Shown here: one piece after another, positions 1 through 8,285 of the stretch
Layout of the letters: each line of letters begins with the position of its first letter
Numbering within the stretch: position 1 is the stretch's first letter
Origin: Candidatus Nomurabacteria bacterium RIFCSPHIGHO2_02_FULL_35_13
GTDB lineage: Bacteria; Patescibacteriota; Minisyncoccia; Phycocordibacterales; UBA9973
Direction of reading: 5' to 3'
DNA: 33,026 nt
Assembly: GCA_001785515.1 (NCBI GenBank)
Contig: MFTY01000006.1
Coordinates: forward strand, 1-33,026
Position numbers and translations under genes: made by a program
The notes under the pieces: model-generated
Told to the model about the DNA's origin: nothing
Databases searched by the model: none
What the model saw: only the letters and a program-made list of their open reading frames with translations

Positions 1-492
1 AGAAATGACGGGATTATTACCTGCGGAACATTTTTGTCCTGTTGTTGTGCTATATTTTGCCGTTGAAATACATCCAGAGATAACAGGAGTTTTTGGTTCT
101 GTTGGAGTGGTTGGAATCGATTCAGGAATAGAAGGGATTGGAGAAATTACTCCATCGCAAGTTAAAGCTTTTATTTTTGCTTTTGTAATTGTTCCAATAT
201 ACCCAGTAGGGCTAATACCATTATCTTTTTGAAAATCTTTAGCAGCTTGAAAAGTAAGTAACCCAAAATATCCGCTTGGATCACTCTTCAAATATCCTTG
301 CGACTGCAAAAAATCTTGAAGCGTTGAAACTTCTCCGTTTTTATTCACATCTCTATCTCTGTATCTAAGATTATTTTGTAATGCCACACAATCAGATGCC
401 GGGTTGGGATCAACATCCCCTACTTGGGCAAAAGAAAATGCTGGAACAACAAGAAAACTTAAAACAAACAAGATTCCTATATATTTTTTCAT
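1..492 (-). CDS. Exported peptidoglycan-binding-domain protein (partial, C-terminus off the window)
   Basis: I translated this by hand from an ATG at 490-492; it stays open for 164 codons to the window edge, so the C-terminus is missing. The N-terminus (MKKYIGILFVLSFLVVPAFSFAQ) is a clear Sec signal peptide ending near residue 23. Residues about 37-110 look like one peptidoglycan-binding type 1 (PGRP-like helical) domain: LQNNLRYRDRDVNKNGEV, then LQDFLQSQGYL, SGYFGLLTFQAAKDFQ and GYIGTITKAKIKAL. A proline/threonine-rich linker with repeated IPxxP follows, then a cysteine-containing start of another region (SGCISTAKYSTTTGQKC). This domain is common in exported CPR proteins and suggests binding to cell-wall glycan, but the business end of the protein is not visible. 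The 5' leader carries a double hairpin (504-532), and a TATACT hexamer (minus strand, 559-564) is a possible -10. Confidence 0.85.
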   Translation of the reverse strand, partial: MKKYIGILFVLSFLVVPAFSFAQVGDVDPNPASDCVALQNNLRYRDRDVNKNGEVSTLQDFLQSQGYLKSDPSGYFGLLTFQAAKDFQKDNGISPTGYIGTITKAKIKALTCDGVISPIPSIPESIPTTPTEPKTPVISGCISTAKYSTTTGQKCSAGNNPVIS

Positions 493-503
493 ATTTTATT
501 TTT

Positions 504-532
504 CCGCCAAAGGCGGATCAGCCTCTGGCTGA
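504..532. repeat. Double hairpin in the leader of the peptidoglycan-binding gene
   Basis: Two perfect GC-rich stem-loops lie side by side: CCGCC-AAA-GGCGG (504-516) and TCAGCC-TCT-GGCTGA (518-532). They are 12 nt upstream of the ATG and far more GC-rich than the surroundings. No T-run follows on the coding strand, so a simple terminator is unlikely. It may be a palindromic repeat or a leader structure. Confidence 0.7.
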
Positions 533-615
533 AATAACTAATAATAGCTACTACACTAAGTATAATGCATTACCAAGATAAAACGTTACAAATAACTCAT
601 ACAAAGTTTCAACTA

Positions 616-1638
616 TTATACACTTGCCAAAGTATACCTGTCAAGAATAGCTTCAAACATCAATGGCACTACAATAGTCGCATCGGACTCAATGACAAAC
701 ATTGGAGTATGCTTTGTCAGCTTATCCCAAGTTATCTTTTCATTTGGAGTTGCGCCTGAATACGAGCCATAGGAAGTAGTACTATCGGAAATCTGACAGA
801 AATACCCCCAAGGACGAACTTCTTTCTTTAAATCATATTTTATAGAAGGCACGACGCAAATTGGAAAGTCTCCGGAAATTCCTCCGCCAATCTGATAGAA
901 TCCCAACCCTGGACCTGCTTTTGGCTCGCCCGTAGGACTATGCCCGAGGGAAAGTTCATTATATTTATCATACAGATACATCATATATTCTACTCCGGTT
1001 TTCATAACTTTTGGACTCACTTCTCCCGCCTTGCAGTATCCGGCAAAAATGTTTCCCAAGGTAGAATCTTCCCAGCCCGGCACGACAATCGGTAAATTCT
1101 TTTTTGCGGCTTCAAGTAACCAACAATGTTCAGGATTGCCTTCATACTTATCTTTCAATTCATCTGACAATAAAATCTGATAAAAATATTCATGCGGAAA
1201 ATATCTTTCTCCTTTTGCTTCTGCATCTTTCCATCTTTTTAAGATAATAGGCTCTACCACACGGAAAGCTTCTTCTTCCGGAATAGATGTATCTGTGACT
1301 CTTCTTTCTCCCCTGTTTAATATTTTTTCATCATCTTCTTTGGTGAAATATCTGTAATCTGGGTAATCTTTATAACTCTTATGAGCCACTAATCTAAAAA
1401 CGGATTCTTCCAAGTTTGCGCCTGTGCAAGAAATTGCATGAATTTTATTTTCCTTAATCATTGGAGCGAGCGTAATGCCGATTTGGGCGGATGACATAGC
1501 TCCACCCATAGCGACAAGCATCTTGCCTCCACCATCTAAATGTTTTTTAAAAGCAAGAGTCGCATCTTTAAAAGCACGGGCATTAAAATTATGGAATAAT
1601 GTTTGAAACAAATCTAACATTGAAGTTTCCTTTTTCAT
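616..1638 (-). CDS. Deoxyhypusine synthase-like protein
   Basis: The 340-aa product matches the deoxyhypusine synthase fold (NAD-dependent transfer of an aminobutyl group from spermidine). Visible marks are the N-terminal MLVAMGGAMSSAQIG nucleotide-binding segment, ISCTGANLEES, the GFYQIGGGISGDFPIC motif, and the C-terminal SGATPNEKITWDKL, whose K306 aligns with the active-site lysine of the eukaryotic enzyme. Bacterial members usually have no eIF5A substrate and some act in polyamine (homospermidine-type) chemistry, so the substrate here is open. A ten-residue stretch, SLGHSPTGEP, just before the GFYQIGGG loop is encoded by a repeat element also found in an unrelated gene at 17.4 kb. The start at 1638 fits a leaderless promoter (TATACT 1646-1651); a second ATG at codon 7 follows an AAGGA-like sequence and is an alternative start. 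Confidence 0.85.
   Translation of the reverse strand: MKKETSMLDLFQTLFHNFNARAFKDATLAFKKHLDGGGKMLVAMGGAMSSAQIGITLAPMIKENKIHAISCTGANLEESVFRLVAHKSYKDYPDYRYFTKEDDEKILNRGERRVTDTSIPEEEAFRVVEPIILKRWKDAEAKGERYFPHEYFYQILLSDELKDKYEGNPEHCWLLEAAKKNLPIVVPGWEDSTLGNIFAGYCKAGEVSPKVMKTGVEYMMYLYDKYNELSLGHSPTGEPKAGPGLGFYQIGGGISGDFPICVVPSIKYDLKKEVRPWGYFCQISDSTTSYGSYSGATPNEKITWDKLTKHTPMFVIESDATIVVPLMFEAILDRYTLASV
923..953. repeat. 31-nt in-frame repeat element, copy 1
   Basis: This GC-rich 31-mer sits inside the deoxyhypusine-synthase-like gene and matches 17451-17481 at 30 of 31 positions. It begins GGCTCGCCCGTAGG and has CTCG...CGAG complementary ends. Read in the gene's frame it encodes SLGHSPTGEP, the same peptide and the same frame as in the other copy. 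Confidence 0.85.
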
Positions 1639-1645
1639 AATAATA

Positions 1646-1675
1646 AGTATACAAAATTATTTATAAAAAAGACAA
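1646..1675 (-). promoter_or_regulatory. Promoter of the deoxyhypusine synthase-like gene
   Basis: On the minus strand TTGTCT (1670-1675) is followed after 18 nt by TATACT (1646-1651). Only 7 nt separate the -10 from the ATG at 1636-1638, so the transcript would start at or next to the start codon. Confidence 0.6.
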
Positions 1676-1691
1676 TATTTAATGAAAATAG

Positions 1692-1720
1692 TTGCCTTTT
1701 TATCAAAATTATGCAATACT
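1692..1720 (+). promoter_or_regulatory. secG promoter (leaderless)
   Basis: TTGCCT (1692-1697), a 17-nt spacer and AATACT (1715-1720) are followed by exactly 6 nt and the ATG at 1727. The promoter lies inside the longer in-frame reading frame from 1682, which argues against that upstream start. Confidence 0.6.
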
Positions 1721-1726
1721 AGCCTT

Positions 1727-1969
1727 ATGCAATTAGTGGCTACAATACTGCCTTATGCGCAGATAATACTTTCTGTGGTCTTAGTGTCAGCAATACTGCT
1801 CCAACAATCAGGTGCAGGTTTGGGAGGCGCTTTAGGAGGAAGTGATGGTGATTCTTTTCATCATACTCGTCGAGGTTTTGAATATTTTCTCTTTATTTTA
1901 TCTATCGTTTGCGCAATTCTTTTTACTTTATCTGCTTTTCTGGTTATAATAATAAAAGCAAAAAGTTAG
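1727..1969 (+). CDS. secG: Preprotein translocase subunit SecG
   Basis: This 80-aa protein has the SecG layout: a first membrane helix (QIILSVVLVSAILLQQSGAG), the conserved LLQQSGAGLGGALGG loop, and a second helix near the C-terminus (FLFILSIVCAILFTLSAFLVII). SecG is the small accessory subunit of the SecYEG channel in the cytoplasmic membrane. An ATG 45 nt upstream (1682) would add 15 residues, but the promoter hexamers lie between the two ATGs and SecG proteins normally begin just before the first helix, so I take 1727. It diverges from the deoxyhypusine-synthase-like gene and precedes an oligopeptide-binding protein by 29 nt, so the two may be co-transcribed. Confidence 0.9.
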   Translation: MQLVATILPYAQIILSVVLVSAILLQQSGAGLGGALGGSDGDSFHHTRRGFEYFLFILSIVCAILFTLSAFLVIIIKAKS

Positions 1970-1998
1970 AAACAATCCCGCATTAAATTTTTAGTTTT

Positions 1999-3747
1999 AT
2001 GGAAAATTTTTTTAGTCGTGTATTTAGTTTATTACCGTCAAAAAACGAAATAAAAAAAGCCATCTCTCATTTTTCAAAAAGAGAGTATTTTATTTTTTTT
2101 GGTTTTGTAGTTATTTTCTTTATAAGCACATTAATAATACTTCAGAATATTAATAAATCTTTTATGGTAAAAGTGGCCTTAAAAGGAGGGTCTATAACGG
2201 AAGGCATTGTCGGAACTCCCCGTTTTATAAATCCTGTACTTGCATTTTCCGATACTGACCAAGGTTTGGTGTCGCTTATTTATTCCGGACTAATGAGAAA
2301 AAACCCTGAGGGTGTTCTCATTCTGGATTTAGCTTTAAAATATGAAATGTCAAAAGATGGTTTGATATATACTTTTACCCTAAGAGATGATATCTATTTT
2401 CATGATGAAAAACCTGTTACCACTGATGACATAGTTTTTACTGTAAATAAAATAAAAGACTCAATCATAAAAAGTCCCAAAAAAGGAAGCTGGGATAGTG
2501 TTAATGTTGAAAAAATAGATGAAAAAACAGTTAAGTTTACATTAAAACAACCTTATGCATCATTTTTAGAAAATACAACACTTGGCATAATGCCGGCATA
2601 TCTATGGAACACCACTCCCATCGAGCTTAATGATGCGAATACGCAATCAATCGGGTCAGGGCCTTATAAAATCGAAAAGGTAAGTAAACAATCCGTGGGA
2701 TTAATAGATTACTATAATTTGGTATCTTTTAAAAAATTCAAACTAGGCGAGCCATATCTTAAAAAAATGACACTCCGTTTTTACTCAAATGAAAATGACC
2801 AAATATCAGCGCTAGAAAAGGGAGAAGTAGACCAAATAAGTTCCATTACTCCTTTGAATGCGCAAATATTAAAAGGAAAAAATTACCGTATAGAATCTTT
2901 GACACTCCCCCGAGTGTTTGGACTTTTTTTTAATCAAAGTCAAAACCAAATTTTTACCAATAAAAATGTTATAAAAGCTATAGACCTTGCAATCAACAAA
3001 AACAACATCGTCCGCGATGTGCTTCTGGGATATGGAGTGGTTATTAATGACCCAATACCGCCCAATATGATTAACTATCAAAAATTAAACAAAGAAGACG
3101 ATGCTTCACATGAAGAAAAAGTAAAAAAAGCGCAAGATATTTTGAATAAAGATGGCTGGAAAAAAGGCGAAGATGGATTCTTGCAGAAAACAATAACTGA
3201 AAATAAAAAGAAAAAAACCGTATACATAGAGTTCTCTATTTCAACAGGTAATGCCCTGGAACTTGCAGAAACTGCTGAACTGATAAAACAAGATTTGGAA
3301 ATTATTGGCATAAAAGTTAGTGTAAAAACTTTCGAGCTTGGTAATTTAAACCAAGGAGTTATTCGTCCCCGCAAATATGATGCCTTATTTTTTGGACAAA
3401 TTATAAATCATGAATCCGATTTATTTGCTTTTTGGCATTCTTCGCAAAGAAAAGACCCAGGGCTTAATGTTGCCATGTACACCAATGCCAAGGTAGATAA
3501 GATATTGGAGGATGCGTTTATAACGATTGATGAAAAATCAAGAATTAATAAATACATTCAATTTGAAACCGAAATTAAAAAAGATATGCCAGCAGTCTTT
3601 TTATACAGCCCTGATTTCACATATGCCGTATCAAAAAACCTTCAAGGATTTTCTTTAGACCATATCACTACACCAGGAGATAGATTTTTAAATTCATATT
3701 TATGGTATACTGAAACAGATAATGTTTGGAGAATATTTTCCAAATAA
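1999..3747 (+). CDS. Membrane-anchored extracellular solute-binding protein, family 5 (oligopeptide type)
   Basis: The 582-aa protein has an N-terminal cytoplasmic stretch of about 30 residues, one hydrophobic helix (about 30-50, IFFGFVVIFFISTLIILQ), then a long extracytoplasmic region with the order of OppA/DppA-type proteins: GGSITEGIVGTPRFINPVLA, the YTFTLRDDIYFHDEKPVTTDDIVFT signature, SIGSGPYKI, and a C-terminal lobe ending near HITTPGDRFLNSYLWY. It has a membrane helix rather than a lipobox cysteine. No ABC permease or ATPase for peptides lies nearby, so the transporter partner is either elsewhere or absent. It follows secG closely on the same strand and precedes RNase J by 41 nt, so co-transcription is plausible. 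No strong Shine-Dalgarno sequence is visible. Confidence 0.88.
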   Translation: MENFFSRVFSLLPSKNEIKKAISHFSKREYFIFFGFVVIFFISTLIILQNINKSFMVKVALKGGSITEGIVGTPRFINPVLAFSDTDQGLVSLIYSGLMRKNPEGVLILDLALKYEMSKDGLIYTFTLRDDIYFHDEKPVTTDDIVFTVNKIKDSIIKSPKKGSWDSVNVEKIDEKTVKFTLKQPYASFLENTTLGIMPAYLWNTTPIELNDANTQSIGSGPYKIEKVSKQSVGLIDYYNLVSFKKFKLGEPYLKKMTLRFYSNENDQISALEKGEVDQISSITPLNAQILKGKNYRIESLTLPRVFGLFFNQSQNQIFTNKNVIKAIDLAINKNNIVRDVLLGYGVVINDPIPPNMINYQKLNKEDDASHEEKVKKAQDILNKDGWKKGEDGFLQKTITENKKKKTVYIEFSISTGNALELAETAELIKQDLEIIGIKVSVKTFELGNLNQGVIRPRKYDALFFGQIINHESDLFAFWHSSQRKDPGLNVAMYTNAKVDKILEDAFITIDEKSRINKYIQFETEIKKDMPAVFLYSPDFTYAVSKNLQGFSLDHITTPGDRFLNSYLWYTETDNVWRIFSK

Positions 3748-3788
3748 AAAACTATTTTTATTATTAAAAAAGAGAATAAATAAAAACA

Positions 3789-5741
3789 ATGAAAAAAACT
3801 AGGCTATCTTTTAGTTCTGTAAGCATTGAGCCTACTCATTCTGTGAGTGGAGATAAAAAACCTGCAAAAACGGACGTTGGACGTCCAGATTCCAGACGTC
3901 CAACGTCCGTCGACCACTATAGCGGAAAAAAGAAACTAATAAAAAATTCTACATACCAATATTCCAAAAAGAATTACGGACAACGCGGTAATAATCGTTC
4001 ATTTAATAATGACAAAAACAGTTATAAAAATGTAACTGAGAAGAAAATTCCTTCCCCTACTGAAGGAGTAATTCGCATTATCCCGCTCGGCGGAGTAGAA
4101 GAAATAGGCAAGAATATGACTGCAATAGAAATAAATAATGACATCATAGTAATTGATGCCGGTATGCATTTTTCCACTGAAGCAACTCCGGGGGTTGATT
4201 ACGTTATACCAAATACAACTTACCTTGAAGAACGCAAGGATAAAATACGAGCATTAATTATTACTCATGGACATTTAGACCACATTGGAGGGGTGCCTCT
4301 TGTACTTTCGCGAATCGGAAATTCGCCCGTATATTCCAGACAGCTTTCAATGCTTTTAATGCGAAAACGCCAAGCAGAATTCCCGCAATTGCCAGCCATG
4401 AAAGAAAATATAGTGGAGAAAGATGAAGTAATAACGTGCGGAAAAATAAAAATCAGATTTTTTGGAGTCACTCACACAATTCCGGATTCAATGGGTATAA
4501 TTATAGAAACAGAACATGGGTGGATTGTAACTCCCGGAGATTATAAACTCGACCAGATAGATGGAGTTGTTTCTGAAAATGAAGAAAAGGAATATTCCAT
4601 TTTTAACAAAGCAAAAGTCCTTCTTTTAATGACCGATTCCACCAACATTGAAAATGAAGGATTCTCTTTGTCTGAAGTAAAAGTGCACCAAGGACTTGAA
4701 AATTTAATAAGGAAAGTTAACGGCAGAATGATTATTGCGGCTTTCGCTTCTCACATAACACGTCTAGCTCATATAGTAAAATTTGCAGAAACTTTGGGTA
4801 AAAAAATAGCTCTTGACGGACGCTCCATGAAAACAAACATTGAAGTGGCGATAGAAGCCGGGCTTTTTACTCCTAAAAAGGGCACCATTATTCCAATAGA
4901 AGAAATAAATAATTATCCGCCAAACAAAATCGTAGTCCTTATGACTGGCGCCCAGGGCGAAGAATTTTCTTCTCTTAATCGCGCGTCAAATAAATCACAC
5001 ACGAAATTTTCACTCCATAAAGGAGACACTATAATACTTTCGGCTTCTATTGTTCCCGGCAATGAACTTCATGTTCAGAGAATGAAGGACGGCCTGACGA
5101 GACAAGGCGTGCGCATCATAAGTTATCGCACATCAGGTGAAGATTTCGTCCATGCGACAGGCCACGGCAACCAAGAAGATATAAAGTGGCTTCATAAAAA
5201 AACTCATCCAAAATTCTTCATACCGATTCACGGCTGGCACTCAATGCTTGTGAGACACAAGGAGCTTGCGCTTGAACTGGGAATGTCAGAAGAAAATATA
5301 GTTGTTCCGGATAATGGTTCAATTATTGAAATATCCGCTGATGGACAAAAAATAACAGCGCGCAAAGAAAAAGCGCCCAGTGGCGCGATGATGGTTGACG
5401 GTACTTCTATCAGTGATACTCAAGATGTGGTTATTCGCGACCGTATGATGCTTGCGCAAGATGGAATGTTTGTCATAATAGCATTAGTAGATCAAAAAAC
5501 TGGAAAACTAAAAAAATCCCCGGACTTGATATCGCGCGGATTCGTATATCTGAAAGAAAATCAGGAACTTTTACGTCAAGTGCGAATTATTATTAAAAAA
5601 GGAGTAGAAGATGTGGCTATAAAAAATAATTTGATTGACCTTGACCATATCAAGGCTAATTTAGGTGAAACAGTCTCAAAATTCTTATATCAAAAAACCG
5701 CGAAGAGACCTTTGGTTATTCCTGTAGTATTAAGCACATAA
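3789..5741 (+). CDS. rnj: Ribonuclease J
   Basis: The 650-aa protein has an N-terminal low-complexity K/N/S/Y-rich extension of about 90 residues, then the metallo-beta-lactamase/beta-CASP core. The core starts at VIRIIPLGGVEEIGKNM. The zinc-binding HGHLDH motif is at about 160-165, followed by TPGDYKLD, the beta-CASP ALDGRSMK and LMTGAQGEE segments, and HATGHGNQEDI and FIPIHGWHSM. RNase J acts as a 5'-3' exonuclease and endonuclease in mRNA decay and rRNA maturation. The extension is enlarged by a perfect palindrome at 3870-3910 translated as TDVGRPDSRRPTSVD, which looks inserted. The MFS gene starts 15 nt after the stop, so the two probably share a transcript. Confidence 0.93.
   Translation: MKKTRLSFSSVSIEPTHSVSGDKKPAKTDVGRPDSRRPTSVDHYSGKKKLIKNSTYQYSKKNYGQRGNNRSFNNDKNSYKNVTEKKIPSPTEGVIRIIPLGGVEEIGKNMTAIEINNDIIVIDAGMHFSTEATPGVDYVIPNTTYLEERKDKIRALIITHGHLDHIGGVPLVLSRIGNSPVYSRQLSMLLMRKRQAEFPQLPAMKENIVEKDEVITCGKIKIRFFGVTHTIPDSMGIIIETEHGWIVTPGDYKLDQIDGVVSENEEKEYSIFNKAKVLLLMTDSTNIENEGFSLSEVKVHQGLENLIRKVNGRMIIAAFASHITRLAHIVKFAETLGKKIALDGRSMKTNIEVAIEAGLFTPKKGTIIPIEEINNYPPNKIVVLMTGAQGEEFSSLNRASNKSHTKFSLHKGDTIILSASIVPGNELHVQRMKDGLTRQGVRIISYRTSGEDFVHATGHGNQEDIKWLHKKTHPKFFIPIHGWHSMLVRHKELALELGMSEENIVVPDNGSIIEISADGQKITARKEKAPSGAMMVDGTSISDTQDVVIRDRMMLAQDGMFVIIALVDQKTGKLKKSPDLISRGFVYLKENQELLRQVRIIIKKGVEDVAIKNNLIDLDHIKANLGETVSKFLYQKTAKRPLVIPVVLST
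3870..3910. repeat. Perfect 16-bp inverted repeat inside rnj
   Basis: Arms ACGGACGTTGGACGTC (3870-3885) and its exact reverse complement (3895-3910) enclose a 9-nt loop. The element is GC-rich in an A/T-rich linker and is translated in frame without a stop. Confidence 0.9.
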
Positions 5742-5756
5742 AAAATCATAAAATTT

Positions 5757-6911
5757 ATGGAGATGAGACACAACAGAAAGATAATATATTTGGCGGGTTT
5801 TTTGTTTTCCATACCAATCGCTCTTGCTTCTTATATAAATTCAAGTTTTTTAGAAATTTACGTTGATAAAAATTATGTAGGTATTATTTATGTAATTGCT
5901 TCAATTATAACTATTTTGGGATTGTTAAAAATGCCTAAAATATTGACTCGTTTAGGTAATCGTCCGACAATTCTTTTATTCTGCTCATTAATATTTTTAT
6001 CACTTATTTTGCTTGCATTAGGAAATAGCGCTTTTATTGTGATTCCCGCTTTCATTCTTTATTTTTTGTCAATTAACTTTGTCGTTGCTTCATTGGATAT
6101 CTTTATAGAAGATTTTTCAAAAAAATCTTCTATTGGGACACTGCGCGGGTTTTATCTGATGATAATAAACCTGGCTTGGGTTGTTGCTCAAATTATTTCC
6201 GGCTCAATCATTAATAAAAGTTCTTTTTCCGGCATCTATCTCTTTGGGGCGTGTTTTATGGTTTTGGTAATGTTTATTTTTATCTTATTCCTGCGTGATT
6301 TTAAAGACCCGGAATATAAAAAAGTTCCCATACTTAAAACAATTAAATCTTTCATACAAAATAAGAATATTTCAAAAATATATCTCAGCCATTTAATTCT
6401 GCAATTCTTTTACGCTTGGATGGTAATATATACGCCAATATATTTGCACGAATATTTGGGTTTTGGATGGGATAAGATAGGCATTATTTTTTCAATAATG
6501 CTTATTCCGTTCGTCGTATTGGATTTTCCATTAGGCAAGTTTTCAGACAAAATCGGAGAGAAAAAAATGCTTATTGTGGGTTTTTTAATTATTACGGCAT
6601 CTACTTTGGTAATTCCTTTGATTACAGAATCAATACTTTGGATATGGGCTTTGATACTTTTTGCCACACGTGTAGGCGCTGCTACAATAGAAACTATGAA
6701 TGAAAGCTATTTTTTTAAAACTATCAACGAGGAAAACGCCGATGAAATCAGTTTCTTCCGCAACGCTCCTTCTATTTCCTATATAATCGCCCCCCTTCTA
6801 GCTACTCCTATACTTTTTCTAATCCCATCTTTTGAATATCTTTTCTACATTTTAGGCGCAGTGTTGCTTGTAGGACTTTTTGTCGCCTTACGACTTAAAG
6901 ACATAAAATAA
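5757..6911 (+). CDS. Major facilitator superfamily transporter
   Basis: The 384-aa protein is almost wholly hydrophobic with about 12 predicted membrane helices in two halves separated by a charged loop (RDFKDPEYKKVPILKTIKSFIQNKNIS, about 180-206). The second half has an MFS-type loop after its second helix (PLGKFSDKIGEKKMLIVG), which matches the conserved G-x-x-x-D-x-x-G-x-K/R pattern. The first half has KMPKILTRLGNRPTILL at the equivalent place. Members export or import small solutes using ion gradients; the substrate cannot be told from the sequence. It follows rnj by 15 nt and converges on the htrA-like gene, 34 nt away. Confidence 0.85.
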   Translation: MEMRHNRKIIYLAGFLFSIPIALASYINSSFLEIYVDKNYVGIIYVIASIITILGLLKMPKILTRLGNRPTILLFCSLIFLSLILLALGNSAFIVIPAFILYFLSINFVVASLDIFIEDFSKKSSIGTLRGFYLMIINLAWVVAQIISGSIINKSSFSGIYLFGACFMVLVMFIFILFLRDFKDPEYKKVPILKTIKSFIQNKNISKIYLSHLILQFFYAWMVIYTPIYLHEYLGFGWDKIGIIFSIMLIPFVVLDFPLGKFSDKIGEKKMLIVGFLIITASTLVIPLITESILWIWALILFATRVGAATIETMNESYFFKTINEENADEISFFRNAPSISYIIAPLLATPILFLIPSFEYLFYILGAVLLVGLFVALRLKDIK

Positions 6912-6945
6912 AAATAGAGATAAGGTTTTTAAGAGGTTTTTATTA

Positions 6946-8265
6946 TTAATCTTTTGCCGCTTCAAGAGTTACTTGAACATTTTTTTCAACGCCTTTGTGA
7001 AGGATTTTTAAAGTAATTACATCACCAATATTTTTTTCTCTAATAAGTGAAGCTAAAGTAGTTTTGTCGTCTAATTTTACGCCGCTAATTTCCAAAATTA
7101 TATCATTCTCCACTATACCCGCTTTGTCAGCCGGACCGCCTGGAATAACAGCAAGTTCATTTTGATTCTGTCCTGCTTTAACGAGCACGCCATAATCAAC
7201 TGATAAATTATTTTTTTCTTTCATTTCGGAATTAATTGCTATGTATCTAACGCCTAGATATGGTCTTACTATTTTGCCAGTAGCTTTCACTGACTCAATT
7301 GCGCTTCTAACACTATCTATTGGTAAGGCAAAACCGACATTTTGGGACCCTTGCGCTATCGCAACATTAACACCAATTACATTTCCTGACAGGTCAAGCA
7401 AAGGTCCGCCGGAATTTCCAAGGTTAATTGCCGCATCTGTTTGAATAACATGGTCCAATAATTCTGTTTTACCGGAAGAATCTCCTGCGACAACGGAACG
7501 AGCAAGCCCTGAAATTACGCCGACAGAAACTGTATTTCTGTATTCACCCAATGCATTACCTATGGCGATAACACTTTGTCCAATTTGCAAAGAATTAGAA
7601 TTACCTAATGAAAGATAAGGAAAACTTTCTCCAGTTGGTGAATCAATTTTAATAAGAGCGATATCAAGCACCGGGTCGCGAGCTATAACTTTTGCTGTAT
7701 GTTTTTTGCCATCATTGGTAAAAACCGTATATTCAACATCTTTTTGGTCAACAACATGCCTGTTGGTAACAATCAGCCCGTCGCTTGACACAAAAAATCC
7801 GGAACCTCCGCCAATATCCTTTTTCTCCGTGCCATTTTGACGATATTGCGGAATATTAAAGAAAAAATTAGGAAATAAATCGCCAAATGGATTTTGTTGT
7901 TGATTCGGGTCAACGTAAGTTTCGTATTTTGGAACATTCTTGCTGATAACTATAGAAATGACAGCCGGGTTGGTTTTTTTAACAGCATCAATAACAAAAG
8001 ATTCCTGAGAAAAGATAGATTGTTTTTCTGCAATTTTTTCAGCGGTTAATTTTCCACCACTTCCCAAACTATTATTCGGATTCTGCAACTCTTGCAAATA
8101 TTCTTTGGCAAAATAATCAAAAACATTTGCGCGATAACGCCAAACAAATCCTAAACCGACTGCTAAAATAATAATTAAGGAAATAAAACTAACAAAAAAT
8201 ACATAAATAAAGCTTTTATTTAAAAATATTTTTTTTATGATTTTTATGATATTTAAATCTTGCAT
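6946..8265 (-). CDS. HtrA/DegP-like serine protease (trypsin-like plus one PDZ)
   Basis: The 439-aa protein has an N-terminal anchor helix (about 19-41), a linker, a trypsin-like S1C domain and one C-terminal PDZ domain. The catalytic triad is visible: H170 in TNRHVV, D201 in DPVLDIALIK and S285 in GNSGGPL. The chymotrypsin-like core begins at GGGSGFFVSSDGLIVTN, and LGVRYIAIN opens the PDZ part, which includes the IPGGPADKAGIVENDIILEI ligand-groove segment. HtrA proteins degrade or refold damaged exported proteins at the membrane. A minus-strand TATAAT at 8279-8284 lies 13 nt before the ATG, inside the end of the upstream nucleotidyltransferase gene, so it probably has its own promoter. Confidence 0.93.
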   Translation of the reverse strand: MQDLNIIKIIKKIFLNKSFIYVFFVSFISLIIILAVGLGFVWRYRANVFDYFAKEYLQELQNPNNSLGSGGKLTAEKIAEKQSIFSQESFVIDAVKKTNPAVISIVISKNVPKYETYVDPNQQQNPFGDLFPNFFFNIPQYRQNGTEKKDIGGGSGFFVSSDGLIVTNRHVVDQKDVEYTVFTNDGKKHTAKVIARDPVLDIALIKIDSPTGESFPYLSLGNSNSLQIGQSVIAIGNALGEYRNTVSVGVISGLARSVVAGDSSGKTELLDHVIQTDAAINLGNSGGPLLDLSGNVIGVNVAIAQGSQNVGFALPIDSVRSAIESVKATGKIVRPYLGVRYIAINSEMKEKNNLSVDYGVLVKAGQNQNELAVIPGGPADKAGIVENDIILEISGVKLDDKTTLASLIREKNIGDVITLKILHKGVEKNVQVTLEAAKD

Positions 8266-8285
8266 ATAACTTAATAGAATTATAT

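Noticed and set aside
5-232. Plus-strand frame at the left edge
   Set aside because: The minus strand carries a signal-peptide protein with a peptidoglycan-binding domain over the same bases.
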